64,000 nucleotides of DNA from Dolomedes plantarius (Eukaryota > Arthropoda > Arachnida > Araneae > Dolomedidae). Position 1 is the first letter of the stretch; each line of letters opens with the position of its first letter. A program made the translations under genes and the position numbers. Below, piece by piece: positions 1 to 10,522 of the stretch. The notes beneath the pieces are model-generated. The model saw only the letters and a list, made by a program, of their open reading frames with translations, did no database searches and was not told the DNA's origin. The stretch is from NCBI GenBank assembly GCA_907164885.2, contig OU015490.1, forward strand, positions 91,484,799-91,548,798. Reading direction: 5' to 3'.

Positions 1-284
1 ATATATATACATATATTCATTTTTGGGCCCGTATTCTTGGGATGCATGCTATTCCACTCTGTAAGGAAAAGGTTATTAGCCCGCGGTAGTTTCATTAGAA
101 GAGAGTAACCTGAATTTTTTTTCAGGCATGACGTCTCTAATCCCTAATTGGTCACTGCCTGTTTTAAATATTTAGCTTAAGCAATTTCGGGTCAGAATTT
201 CCCTACATGGCCAATTGAAAACACTCAAATTCCTTCTACTGCAATAGGTCCATTTGGCAAACGACCAAAGTAAATAAACTTTAG

Positions 285-390
285 AGCGTCTCCAATGGAC
301 CCACATTGCAGGTGCATGGCTGACAACATCGTGAGCTTCAATGGGCTCGGGTTCAAGTCCTGACTGAGGCATGGACGTCCTTGTTCTATA
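285..390 (+). repeat. tRNA-derived SINE fragment (putative)
   Basis: The segment holds a B-box-like motif (GGGTTCAAGTCC) about 30 bases after a weak A-box-like stretch, and then a 3' body beginning CATGGACGTCC. The reverse-strand SINE at 1161-1299 has the same order: B box, then CATGGATGT. That suggests one SINE family. It runs into a short (TA)n tract at 414-435. No proper cloverleaf can be drawn, so I do not call a tRNA gene. Confidence 0.35.
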
Positions 391-435
391 CCCTCATAGA
401 GAGCTATGTTGGCTATATATATATATATATATATA

Positions 436-1160
436 ACACCCTTAATGGTCGTTCTTACAAAGGATTTATGATAGTTCCCGTTCTAAAGAGGGAATCGGAA
501 AAATGGGCCCCGTAAGCTAAAGGTTAAGGAAAAGCGTTCTAGACGTGACGTCACTTGGTCGTGGTCCCTGGTTGTGGGATGTTTTCAGCTTCAAGTAATA
601 TGTCCGTCTCGTCACTGAATTTTCCCACAACTTTGTCAAAAAGTTTCTTACTCCTTCGGCCGCAATTAACTTGACATTCTAAGACAATATAACCAAAATT
701 TAAAAGCAAATATCAAATGCTATTCCCTGTAATCGTAAGTGAAATCCTTATAAACTTCCTGCTATGCAATACGCATCTCCCACACATAAACCGCCGATCT
801 TTTTTGTGTTCCGTACGACAATCCACCCGATATTTGACCGTATGACCGTAATTTTCTTAGAGTGTGAATAGAAGTTGCACTTTCAATGGATAATAAATGT
901 TAGAACGTGCTGTGTTTGAAGAGATATTTGACGCCAGACTGAATTGCCACTAGACAAAGGATATCTAGGTCAGAGATGGAAAACGAAACCCAGATCAGTG
1001 TGCACCTGTGGGTATTTCATGTTTTTATTTATTTTTTTGGTGTTGCGTTGCATCAGCGTATGATAAAGTGTTGTGTATGTTCGGACTTGAAACTCAGAAC
1101 AATGTTGATTAGAGTTCTAGATCGCGAATCTCATAGCATTTCCCCAGCAGCACCTCATAT
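436..1160. other. No recognisable feature
   Basis: AT-rich sequence with only short chance reading frames. I see no repeat, RNA gene or coding similarity here. Confidence 0.5.
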
Positions 1161-1299
1161 CTCAAGGTTTGGTTTGGAGCCCTACTGTCAACTTTTTGCT
1201 ACGCGAGGGCTTATTAGAACAGGACCTACAATTTAAAGTCGATTCCGAACGGATGAAAACATCCATGTCAAAAGTGAGACTCGAACCCACTGGACCGAA

Positions 1300-2081
1300 C
1301 GTACATTTCACCAGCCCCGCACCTAAGCGAATTTTAATCCAAACATACCTAATTCGTTAGTACGGTTCAATTGCAATTCGTTAAAATGTACGGTGAAATG
1401 TACGTCTGGAACGTACATTTCACCAGCCCCGCACCTAAGCGAATTTTAATCCAAACATACCTAATTCGTTAGTACGGTTCAATTGCAATTCGTTAAAATG
1501 TACGGTGAAATGTACGTCTGGAACGTACATTTCACCAGCCCCGCACCTAAGCGAATTTTAATCCAAACATACCTAATTCGTTAGTACGGTTCAATTGCAA
1601 TTCGTTAAAATGTACGGTGAAATGTACGTCTGGAACGTACATTTCACCAGCCCCGCACCTAAGCGAATTTTAATCCAAACATACCTAATTCGTTAGTACG
1701 GTTCAATTGCAATTCGTTAAAATGTACGGTGAAATGTACGTCTGGAACGTACATTTCACCAGCCCCGCACCTAAGCGAATTTTATTCCAAACATACCTAA
1801 TTCGTTAGTACGGTTCAATTGCAATTCGTTAAAATGTACGGAGAAATGTACGTCTGGAACGTACATTTCACCAGCCCCGCACCTATGCGAATTTTATTCC
1901 AAACATACCTAATTCGTTAGTACGGTTCAATTGCAATTCGTTAAAATTGCAATAAATTTATTTTAAATTCGGTACTAACGAAAATTTTTGCGGTACTAAC
2001 CGGTACTAACGAAGTACTAACGAATGATATATGTTTGGATTAAAATTCGCTTAGGTGCGGGGCTGGTGAAATGTACGTCTA
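1300..2081. mobile_element. Inverted-repeat MITE internally expanded by tandem repeats
   Basis: The outer ends are inverted copies of about 48 bp. The left starts CGTACATTTCACCAGCCCCG and the right end, 2034-2080, is its reverse complement. Between them lie six head-to-tail units of 112 bp and an AT-rich spacer with repeated GGTACTAACG motifs (1960-2025). The block carries a 7-bp direct duplication and codes for nothing. The superfamily is unknown. Confidence 0.65.
1301..1946. repeat. 112-bp minisatellite, about 5.8 copies
   Basis: Units start at 1301, 1413, 1525, 1637, 1749 and 1861, an exact 112-bp period. Copies are nearly identical; only a few substitutions appear in the last two. Each unit is bounded by its own inverted repeat (ACGTACATTTCACC and GGTGAAATGTACGT) with the 5-bp linker CTGGA. 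So each monomer looks like a small element end pair rather than a random satellite. Confidence 0.9.
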
Positions 2082-2131
2082 GACCGAATGCCAGCGCTAT
2101 ACTCATTCAGCCATCACTTGGCATACCGGAA

Positions 2132-2133
<2 letters not shown>

Positions 2134-2202
<69 letters not shown>
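2134..2202. repeat. (TA)n microsatellite
   Basis: A pure TA run of about 34 units. It ends exactly where the DD41D relic begins. Confidence 0.95.
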
Positions 2203-2205
<3 letters not shown>

Positions 2206-3489
2206 TTCGCACTTTAAAGAAACGATTTAAATAGTTACGTTTTGCGTATAAATGCCGTATTTTTTGCGGCTATTTGCTTCTGTCTGATAGCCGTGGTCCT
2301 TGACGATAGTTCTAGCTCGAATTTTCCATGAAAGTAAATTTTTGCTTAGTACTGTCTCTTCAATTTTACCCCAATCCTCTTGGATCGAAGTCCGTTCAGT
2401 GTTTTTAGATGCCGTTTTCATAAGGCTCGTTTTAATAAACCGAAACCGCAAAAGTCCACTGGAGAAGCGTCAGGTAATTTTACAGGTGTTTCATTAAATG
2501 GGATACACTTTATTCCTGTTTCTGATTCTTTCTTTACTAAATAAGCGGCAGTTGATTTAGACGTGTGACGAGAGGCTTTGTCCCTATGAAGCTCAACGTT
2601 ATCAATGTCCTATCCATATAAGGCTAAAAATTTCTTCTTCAAAAATTGGTTCTAAAATATTCTGCTGATAGTAGAGTGAATTAATTTTGGCTTTACTTGA
2701 GACTTTTTTGATTTTTAATTTGTCGTTGTAACAAAATCCTGCGACTATCATGAATACCTTTGGAAACTTTTCTGTACACTGACAATGCCATTTCGTGCGG
2801 TCATTCCCGTCATTTAAGCAATAGAAAATTGATATTTTTTATTACAATCACTTAAATACACCCATGCCTCATCTAGTGTTACCACAAATTTCCATTTTTC
2901 AGCAGCTAGGTTTTTTTCATATAATATTCTACAATTTTTTTTTTCATTCAGCAATATGCTTTGGCAAAAGCAGAGGAACTTTAGGTTTAAACAACATTTT
3001 TAACTTCAAATCTTTATGAATGATTTTACTTACAGTACCACAAGACATTCCTAGTTTCGGAACAATGGATCTTTAAGTCGGCGGATTTTCTTTAAGGATC
3101 AGAGACTTCCCTTTCTCTATATTTACCTGCGTTCAAACAGTAATATGATGAGGTTTCGAGGTCATGTTTTCATTTTTAGTTTCAGTTAGGCGATTTTTTT
3201 CCTTTCAAATTTAATATATTATAAATACCTATTTTTGGAATGCCATAACCGCGCTTTTTGCTTCGCTTTATAATTTGTTGATACGAATATTTCTCCTGGG
3301 AAAGCGCAGTTACGCAACCTTCGAGCCCTCTATCAAATTTAGGAGCCATTTTCAAAATAAATCTTTTATTTTACATTCCCATAAAAACAAAACAGTAGCA
3401 GACGATTATTCTGAAGTTGCCAAATTTTTATATCAAAATGCATACGACAAAAATAAAATTACAAAATCGTTTCTATAAAGTGCGAACGA
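2203..3489 (-). mobile_element. Decayed DD41D-type mariner element
   Basis: Inverted ends TCGTTCGCACTTTA-AGAAACGATTT (left) and its mirror at 3464-3489 define a 1.29-kb element. The left end abuts a TA tract. The right end runs into (TC)n and (TA)n. The reverse strand encodes a broken transposase related to that of the element at 23856-25156, although the TIRs differ. This is therefore a second subfamily of the same lineage. Confidence 0.75.
2227..3349 (-). pseudogene. DD41D mariner transposase, degenerate
   Basis: The start codon at 3349-3347 begins MAPKFDRGLEGCVTALSQEK. It matches the N-terminus of the 24000-25102 transposase, with GLEGCVTALSQEKY against WFEGYIYALSEEKY. The first catalytic block (TLDEAWVYL, about 2870-2895) and the second (LHRDKASRHTSKS, about 2560-2595) can be read. 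So can the C-terminal block (LSWKIRARTIVKDHGYQTE, about 2270-2330). These sit in different frames with several stops. A transposase of this family would cut and paste DNA at TA sites. This copy cannot encode a working enzyme. Confidence 0.7.
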
Positions 3490-3492
3490 CCT

Positions 3493-3542
<50 letters not shown>
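3490..3542. repeat. (TC)n then (TA)n microsatellite
   Basis: Alternating CT followed by TA, filling the space between two mariner-type elements. Confidence 0.9.
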
Positions 3543-3544
<2 letters not shown>

Positions 3545-5342
3545 GGGTGGCCATAATTAAACTGACAGTGCTCACAGTGTTCTGTAGCGCGATCTATTTG
3601 CGAGAATGATGCCACATTTTGTAGGAAGATTTAAGAAGACGGGGGACGAAGGATTCCGCGAAAAAATAAATTAGTTCCAAAAGTCACCGCTAGTGGAATA
3701 TTTGGCGCTGTGTAATAGAAAATAGAGTGTTAACAAATGCAAATTAATACGGAATAAAATTACCTTTTATTATGCACATTTTCTTATTTAGTTCAAGTGC
3801 AATATGGCAACACTTTTAAAAAAGCGTAAAATCTACATAAACACCGATAAAGTCTCGTGATCTGCAATATCACGTACGCTGAGCAGAAGAAGTTCTTTAT
3901 TCAAATTTCAGGTTACATCCATTGGCACAGTGCCAGCTGCTTGGGTTTTAAAAGGCAATGTGTTACGTTTCGAATCAATCGGATTGAAAGTTTATGTGCA
4001 ATGTCTCCTTCTTTAGTCGAGCGTGCGTTACTGGTCAAATTCTTTTACCCCAACCAGTGCAACGCGTCAGCCGCTCTTCGTGCTTTTAGAACGCACAAAA
4101 AAAAATGCGTAAAGGTAACGGTCCTGTGTCAGTTAATGGGCTAAAAGCAATGGTTGCGACGTTTGAGAAAACAGGTTCTCTGAAGGTTCAGTCAGGCAGA
4201 GAACGAAAACCTGTACCACAGGATACAATCGAAGCAGTTGCCACGGCGATTGTCGACAGAGGACCAGACAATATTGCTGCCACCTCTAGCGCTCGTGGAT
4301 TAGCTCGGAATATGGATATGCCTTACAGTACGGTATGGAAAATCTTACGAAAGATTATCAACTTCTATCCGTACAAGATCAGCCGTCTACAGGAGTTACT
4401 GTACCCCGACCATGATAAGCGATTGACTTTTGCTCTCACCTTTCTTGCCATAATGGAGGTGGATGATGCTTGGCCGTGGAAAATCTTATGGGGAGACGAG
4501 GCCCACTTTTACCTGCATGGAACTGTGAATACCCAGAACTGCCGAATTTGGGATAACAAATCACCACATGCAGTCACAGAAATTCCCTTACATTCACCAA
4601 AGGTAACTGTTTGGTGTGGGTTCACAGCGGAATTTATCGTAGGTCCATTCTTCTATGAGAACATTACCCCCGACAGGACCGGAAACCTGTTCTGTTACCG
4701 GAGAGAAATATCGCCACATGTTGAACAGCTTTGTCATTCCGGCACTTCAGCAAAGACAATGCCTGGGGGAAATCATTTCCATGCAAGATGGAGCCCCTCC
4801 ACACGTTGCTGTACGGGTGCAACAGCTTCTACGACAGAAATTCACAACAGAAAGAGTCATTAGCCGCTACTTTCCAACTGCATGACCACCTCGGTCGCCT
4901 GATCTTACCCCATGCGACTTCTGGCTATGGGGTTACCTTAAGTCCAAGGTCTATCAAGGAGTGGTCCAGGACCTGGCTACGTTGAAGGATAACATATCAC
5001 GGACTGTACGGGAGATTCCTGCAGACATGTTACTTTCTGCTGTTGTGCATACTGTGCACAGAATGCAATATGTGGTCCACAACAACGGCAGCCTCATTGA
5101 ACCTCATTTGAATGCAAAATAAAAGGTAATTTCCGTATTGATTTGCATTTGTTAACACTCTATTTTCTATTACACAGCGCCAAATATTCCCCTAGCGGTG
5201 ACTTTTGGAACTAATTTATTTTTTCGCTGAATCCTTCGTCCCCCGTCTTGTTTAATCTTCCTACAAAATGTGGCGTCATTCTCGCAAATAGATCGCGCTA
5301 CAGAACACTGTGAGCACTGTCAGTTTAATTATGGCCACCCGG
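3543..5342 (+). mobile_element. 1.8-kb mariner-like element with ~225-bp TIRs
   Basis: The element begins CCGGGTGGCCATAATTAAAC and ends with the reverse complement, with TA on both sides (3541-3542 and 5343-5344). The inverted repeats extend inward to about 3772 and 5120, far longer than the roughly 30 bp of most mariners. A second, internally deleted copy lies in reverse orientation at 29001-30100. The transposase gene is broken. Confidence 0.85.
4001..5122 (+). pseudogene. Mariner-like transposase, frameshifted
   Basis: The most natural start is the ATG at 4001 (MSPSLVERALLVKFFY). An N-terminal helix-turn-helix region is followed by the first catalytic Asp (WGDEAHFYL, about 4490), the second (MQDGAPPH, about 4786) and the third (SPDLTPCDFW, about 4900-4925). 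I count 42 residues between the second and third Asp, longer than the 34 of classical mariner. Breaks: a shift in the A-run at 4096-4105, another near 4660-4700, and a TGA at 4883-4885 where the family has Trp before PPRSPDL. The C-terminus ends HLNAK at 5122. The reverse-strand copy keeps the first junction in frame, so copy 1 was damaged later. Confidence 0.8.
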
Positions 5343-5344
5343 TA

Positions 5345-5366
5345 TATTTGTATATATATATATATA
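5345..5366. repeat. Short (TA)n tract between two elements
   Basis: A TA-rich spacer that supplies the TA flank for the mariner at 3543-5342 and for the Tigger element starting at 5367. Confidence 0.8.
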
Positions 5367-7663
5367 CAGTGGTACCTCCGAAAAGCGGACAGTCACGGAA
5401 CCAAAAGTTTTGTCCGTTATTAGGAGGTGTCCGCTATTGGGGAGGACAACCTTTTTATGAAAAAAGTTTTTGTACTTCTGTTTGACATTTGATTAAAAAT
5501 TAAGGCTGCAATTTTAATTAAAAAAGAAAAATTAATTAGATAAGAAAAGAATAAATATTTACTACCTTTTAATTGTGTGCTAATCCTTTTATCTTGCATT
5601 AAATAATCCCAAAATACAATGCATAGGAGCAAAATTATTTTAATTACTACTGAAAAAAATCTGTTAACAAAGTTTGATTTCTCTTTTTTACACAGCAAAC
5701 CTTCTTCTCTAGGTGAATCTTCATAGGATTTAGCTTTGTTAATCCCTCCGAATCTTCATTATTCAGAAAGAACTGTTTTAATTGTTCGCTGTATTTCAGT
5801 GCTTCCGAATAATATTTGATTTTACCATCACCATCCTCAGAAAGGGCCAGTGCTTCAGTGGTGTCCCGATGAATGAAATTAGAAACATGCACGTTTTCTT
5901 CCTCGATAGATAAATCGTCGTCGATCTTGACATACTCTTCAACACTGACATTTGAATCCAAATTGGCTACTAGATCCGCAAGTTCTTTTTCGCTTTTTCC
6001 AGTGGTACTGTCAGTTGCCGCTTCGCTTGTACTCAAAAATACCGCCTTCTTAAAACATTTTAGAACTCACCCAGGTTCCACCTTTGTAAGGGCTGACGTA
6101 GTCCTTGAAATTGCATCCAAAACAGATACCGATTTTGCCAACTCTTTAATGGATTTGCAGGAAATAATCTGTAAAAGCACATGTCTCAGAAGCAGCTTTC
6201 TGTATAGTACTTTAAAGCTGCGGATAATTCCCTGATGAAGTGGCTGTAGCATCTGAGTCCTGTTAGAAGGAAAGAAAGCTAAATTAACATTTTTGAGCTT
6301 TTAATAAAGCTTTGAATCATCAGGATGGGAAGTAGCATTGTCAATGAACAGAATGATTTTTCTCTTTTGTCTTTTCATTTTGTTGTCTAACTCCACCAAC
6401 CAATCGCTCATTATCTCAGTGGTCATCCACGCTTTCTTATTTGACTTCCACGAAACGCTAAGTTTTCGCACATCAATGTTCTTGAAACATCTAGGCTTCT
6501 TACCTCTTCCAAGAACAACTGTAGTTTCGAAGTCTCCCAGCATGTTGCAACACAGCAAAAGAGTGAGCCGCTCTTTTGAAATTTTCCCGCCACTACATTT
6601 TTCACCCTTAAAACATAAGGTTCTTTCCGGAAGGACGCGGTAAAAGAGGCCAGTCTCATCGGCATAGAAAATGTCTTGGTCATCATATTCTTTGCACAAA
6701 GATTTAAGCTTTCCAATCCACTCTGTTACTTTATTTGAATTTACAGATTTTTTCGCCACATATCTGTTTAAAAGATATGTTGTGACGTGTCCGGAATTTT
6801 TCCAGCCATCCATTTGAGGCCTTAAAAGTTTCTAATCCAAAACTTTCACCGAATTTTCTGGCTTTTTTCTTGGAGCAAAACACCACTTACAGGAATGTTC
6901 TTTGCACAAGGAACCATTTCATCAACACTTCGTCAATTTCGCTTGTTTCTGTCTTACAAAACTTCAAATTTTTGTTCGAATTCGGGACCCACATTTTTCG
7001 AATTCCTTCTTTATCCTTCAAAAGTTTACTAATCTGAGTTTTAACAACGTGGAAACTTTCGGCAAGGCTACGAACGCTCAGCTTTTCCTTTTCAGCAACT
7101 TCCAAAACATCAATTTTTTATTTCAAATTCAATCTCTTCCATTTCGACGCCATTTTAACACGATCTGAAAGTTTGCACTTTCGCACGAAACTGAATAGAA
7201 AAGTAGGGTTTTAGCCTCGCCAATGACCAACGATCAAGCCCCTCCCCCCCCCCGAAAAAAAAAAACAAAGAAAAAAAAACAGATTTCGGACATCTAAGTG
7301 CCAAGAAACACTTTTAAGTTTTGGAAGAATTGGAAGAAAGAAAGGGTGAGGGACGGCAGAAAAATGCCATTGTGCATATTTTAGGGTCGAATTCCATTCT
7401 GTCAAGCACGGAAGGGAGGAGTCGGGAAAAGTTCGTTGTAAAGATGCATAAGCATATATTTTTAGTTTGCTTGTTAGAATAATTTTCATATGTTTGCCAA
7501 AATAATTGAAAGTTTTTCAAAAATACCTGTCCGCTATTCGGAGTGTCCGCTATTTAGAGGGAATAACATGGATTGTCCTATATAAAAGGACTGGACTCGT
7601 AAAAATGTCTGTTAATTAGAGGTGTCCGCTATTCGGGAGTGTCCGTTAAGGGAGGTGCCACTG
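5367..7663 (-). mobile_element. Tigger/pogo-like DNA transposon
   Basis: Inverted ends CAGTGGTACCTCC (left) and the mirror of CAGTGGCACCTCC (right) are flanked by TA on both sides. Near the ends lie repeated GTCCGCTATT/GTCCGTTA motifs, probably transposase-binding repeats. Its length, 2.3 kb, is normal for Tigger elements. The transposase is on the reverse strand and is damaged. Confidence 0.85.
5647..7153 (-). pseudogene. Tigger-like transposase with His at third catalytic site
   Basis: Starting at MASKWKRLN (7153), the protein has an N-terminal CENP-B/psq-type helix-turn-helix (SVRSLAESFHVVKTQISKLL) and a second CENP-B-type domain. The DDE core follows: first Asp in YADETGLFYR, second in FIDNATSH. 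The third block reads QPLHQGIIRSF. The family normally has QPxDQGxI, and the His codon is CAT at 6235-6237. An acidic C-terminal tail ends LLTDFF, as is usual for Tigger. Stops occur in frame at an early Lys position, inside the second block (TAA after DDSKLY) and at an expected Trp (PG-stop-VLKCF). One frameshift lies near 6755 in an A-run. It is a pseudogene. Confidence 0.8.
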
Positions 7664-8484
7664 TATATATATATATATATATGCACACACACACACACAC
7701 ATACATATTCTACAAACTGAATTTCCCCGGTGATCGGGTTAAGGCCGGGTATCGAATTTTGAACATTCTTCTCTCTCTATAGATGTGGTTACCATTGGTT
7801 ACCATTGACCCTCACAAAAATTTTCGCTGCATAATATAACAACATATTTCAGAACGAAATTGCTGTTAGTACCTTCAAATTCTGACTTATATTATTTAAT
7901 TTAACCCTGCCCCAATATCCCTAGAGAGTTCGATTCTCCCCCCGATACTCAGCGGGTCGATACTCAGCGGACGTTCTAGCGGTGGTTTTTGCTTCTTGTT
8001 TCAAGAGCCACCGATTTTGAAAAGAATGTTAACTAAAGGAAGGCCAAGTGGGTCAGGGTGATGTAACAATTAAGATTTGGCAAAATATCCCGAAAAAAAC
8101 AAAGCATTTATTTAGATATCGCCTTGAAGACTTTTGAGATTAGCTGACGGCCAAATAGAAGAAATTATGAAGGTTGAAATTTCTAGGCAATTCCATCTGT
8201 TTTAAGTAATGATACTACGCTAGTAAGAGTTTTTTTGATTTTTGTATTCTTCGCTCAATATTGCTATTAATAGTAAATTTCAAATGCAGTTAAAAAGTTT
8301 TTGAATTTTCGGTGGGACTAAAAAATTAAATGACAGCGAATTTTGTATTGTTAAATTCTTTTTCATCGGCCGTGTAATTAACGGTTGCCGATATGGTATT
8401 GTTTAGTTTACTTACACACTCACACACATATATTATGGGACTATATTTACATATATTATGCTACTTTATTATGGAAGCATCATT
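7664..8484. other. (TA)n/(CA)n then unassigned AT-rich sequence
   Basis: 7664-7702 is TA then CA repeat. The rest holds no recognisable gene. A GTTCGATTCTC motif near 7928 resembles a B box, but no A box is visible. Confidence 0.5.
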
Positions 8485-8635
8485 TAGGTGAGCCAGCCCT
8501 GCTTACATACATCCTTCTATTTACAAACATCCCTATGGAAGGATATGACGGGATTGCCATTACTCGGGATTCAAACCCAAATCCTCTACGTGGAAGCATA
8601 CAACGTTAACCACTGTATCACGTGGGCTGCTACAC
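8485..8635 (-). repeat. tRNA-derived SINE fragment
   Basis: Read on the reverse strand, CCCACGTGATACAGTGGTTA resembles an A box. GGTTTGAATCCCG, about 40 bases later, is a B box. A non-tRNA body containing GGATGTTTGTAAATAGAAGG follows. The tRNA-like head abuts the (CA)n tract at 8630-8693. Confidence 0.55.
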
Positions 8636-8645
8636 ACGCACACAC

Positions 8646-8714
<69 letters not shown>
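8636..8714. repeat. (CA)n then (TA)n microsatellite
   Basis: A CA run of about 58 bases followed by a TA run that ends at the left TIR of the next transposon. Confidence 0.95.
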
Positions 8715-9934
8715 CACTGAAGTGCCACTGAATTAGGGATACCTACCTAGTAACAGTAGTTGGGCCTCCTCTGGCCTTGATAACGGCTGCCACACGACGA
8801 GGCATAGATTCAACAAGTTTCTGGAAACGTTCCATGGGAATGGCTTGCCAAATATTGTCTAAAGCTGTCCATAATTCAGTAACGTTCTTTGGTGCTGTGT
8901 GATGGCCTTTCACGCCTTGTTTTTAAACATCCCAAAGATGCTCAATAGGATTTAAGTCTGGGCTTCTAGGTGGCCAATTCATGACAGAGAAGTCAGAGGC
9001 ATGCTCATCCAACCAGCCAGCCTAGCCAACCGGGGTTTGTGAGAGGTACAGTTGTCTTGCTGGAAAACTCCATTACCGTACGGATAAGAGAACAGCATAA
9101 ACGGATGGAGGTGATTACCCAGCAACTCTACGTACCGAATTGCATTGAGGGAGGTTGGTACACGCACCAAAGATCCCAAACTGTGCCACGAAAAAACACC
9201 CCAGACCATGATTGAGCCACCATGCCCTTGTACAGTTCCAGCCAGGCATGCAGGATCCATGGCTTCATGAGCCTGACGCCATATTCTCAGCTTCCCGTCG
9301 GCGTTAAGTAGTCGGAATCGAGACTCATCACTCCATGCTACTCGTTTCCAGTCCTCTATACTCCAGTCTCTTTGCTCTCTTGCCCAGGCAAGACGTGCAG
9401 TCCGATGGCGAGTATAGAGCAATGGTACTCTCGTAGGTTGACGGTTCCCGAAACCCATACGGTGAAGCGAGCGTTGCACAGTCCGTTTACTGACTGTACG
9501 ACTGGCACCGTCATTAAACTGGGTGGTAATTTGAGCTAATGTTTGGCTTCGCTGGCTACGTACAATACGCCTGAGCCGTCTCTCAACACGCACTGTCAAG
9601 GCTAATTGTCCTTTGCATTTTGACCGATCACTAGTTTTTTTCCACCATCCATGTATTCTTGGTATACTCTTGACAATGTCGACCTTGAAAATCCTAGCTG
9701 TCTGACGATTTCGGAAATTGAATGGCCCATGCGTCGCGCACCTACGATTTGTTCGAGATCGAAGGCGTCTAAATCAGGCAGTTTACCCATACTGGCAATT
9801 CCAACAACTAATTCAGAACAACCACAGTACGCGCTATATATGCAGTTACCACAGCGCCCTCACTTGCGCATACATGATGCGCAGCGCTGCACAATTTGCA
9901 TAGGCTTTGCTATCCCTAATTCAGTGGCACTTCA

Positions 9935-9937
<3 letters not shown>
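8715..9937 (-). mobile_element. Tc1-like DD36E element, copy A
   Basis: Perfect 27-bp inverted ends (CACTGAAGTGCCACTGAATT and onward) lie inside TA repeats, with TA on both sides. The length is 1,223 bp. It is closely related to copy B at 13026-14234, which lies in the opposite orientation about 3.1 kb further right. Confidence 0.92.
8743..9790 (-). pseudogene. DD36E Tc1-like transposase, frameshifted (copy A)
   Basis: Starts MGKLPDLDAFDLEQIVGARR with a paired-type helix-turn-helix (MGHSISEIVRQLGFSRST). A frameshift in a run of seven A at 9635-9641 separates it from the second half (LTVRVERRLRRIVRSQRSQT). Catalytic blocks are WSDESRFRLL, VFQQDNCTSH and, after another shift near 9000, SPDLNPIEHL. 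In copy B the second Asp and the Glu are 36 residues apart, matching the DD36E (Incomer) group rather than DD34E Tc1. The C-terminus (ESMPRRVAAVIKARGG) is typical of Tc1 transposases. Confidence 0.85.
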
Positions 9938-10000
<63 letters not shown>

Positions 10001-10014
10001 AATTTTTGCTCGTA
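9938..10014. repeat. (TA)n microsatellite
   Basis: A TA run continuing directly from the right TA flank of the DD36E element. Confidence 0.9.
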
Positions 10015-10137
10015 TAAACATACGGTATCTACCTGTTGACGTAGAGTAGACATATTATTTCTAAAATTTTCCATTTGGATCATGCAGAAAATATTTTCGT
10101 ATGTTATATCCACCGAAACAAATCTATTCATTGTTTG

Positions 10138-10350
10138 AAGAATGAGAATTCGCTAATCAGATCGGAGATGCCTATCAGAACGTTTGAACACACTGATAAG
10201 CATCCTTAGATAAAAATAGTTTGACAAGCGGATGCAGTTTTCACACAATCTGTTTCCTTTATGGAAATGAAAATTGGTGAGCATAGACCTCCAACAAACA
10301 GGATCGCTGAGATATCACTTCGCGTGAGAACATATACGTCGTTCTTAGTG
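10138..10350 (-). repeat. Dispersed repeat Z, copy 1
   Basis: Its reverse complement aligns with 19205-19432. Shared blocks include TATATGTTCTCACG, ATCTCAGCG, GCATCCGCTT/GTATCCGCTT, AAGGATGCTTATCAG and CTGATTAGCGAAT. Both copies lie beside (TA)n tracts. It codes for nothing recognisable and the class is unknown. Confidence 0.65.
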
Positions 10351-10354
10351 TAAC

Positions 10355-10355
<1 letters not shown>

Positions 10356-10420
<65 letters not shown>
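10356..10420. repeat. (TA)n microsatellite
   Basis: A pure TA tract between repeat Z and a truncated MITE. Confidence 0.95.
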
Positions 10421-10423
<3 letters not shown>

Positions 10424-10506
10424 TGCTCGATTTCTAGAAATTGAGGTGCCGGAACTGTAACATTCCAGGTGGTGGTGGTGGTGGTGGGGGGGGGGTGTAT
10501 TCCATC
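10421..10506 (-). mobile_element. Truncated hAT-like MITE (family of 14245-14394)
   Basis: CAGTGCTCGATTTCTAGAAA followed by GAGGTGCCGGAACTGTAAC matches the right end of the MITE at 14245-14394 in inverse orientation. The other end is missing beyond a GGT/G-rich stretch (about 10470-10497). Confidence 0.6.
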
Positions 10507-10522
10507 TATATATAGATATATA

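Larger units (their letters stand above)
1161..2133 (-). repeat. tRNA-derived SINE split by a MITE-derived array
   Basis: On the reverse strand, 2133-2082 reads like a tRNA 5' half (TGGCTGAATGAGTATAGCGC). 1299-1161 continues with a B box (GGGTTCGAGTCTC) inside a good T-arm stem, GTGGG/CTCAC, and a SINE body. The two halves are separated by the inserted block 1300-2081. That block is flanked on both sides by GACCGAA (1293-1299 and 2082-2088), as expected for a 7-bp target duplication. Removing the insert brings the A-box and B-box halves to plausible tRNA spacing. Confidence 0.6.

Noticed and set aside
285..390. Functional tRNA gene
   Set aside because: A B box is present, but no acceptor stem or cloverleaf can be formed, and the 3' body is that of a SINE.
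1301..1946. CRISPR array
   Set aside because: The 112-bp units are continuous, without unique spacers, in a eukaryotic setting; they are a minisatellite.
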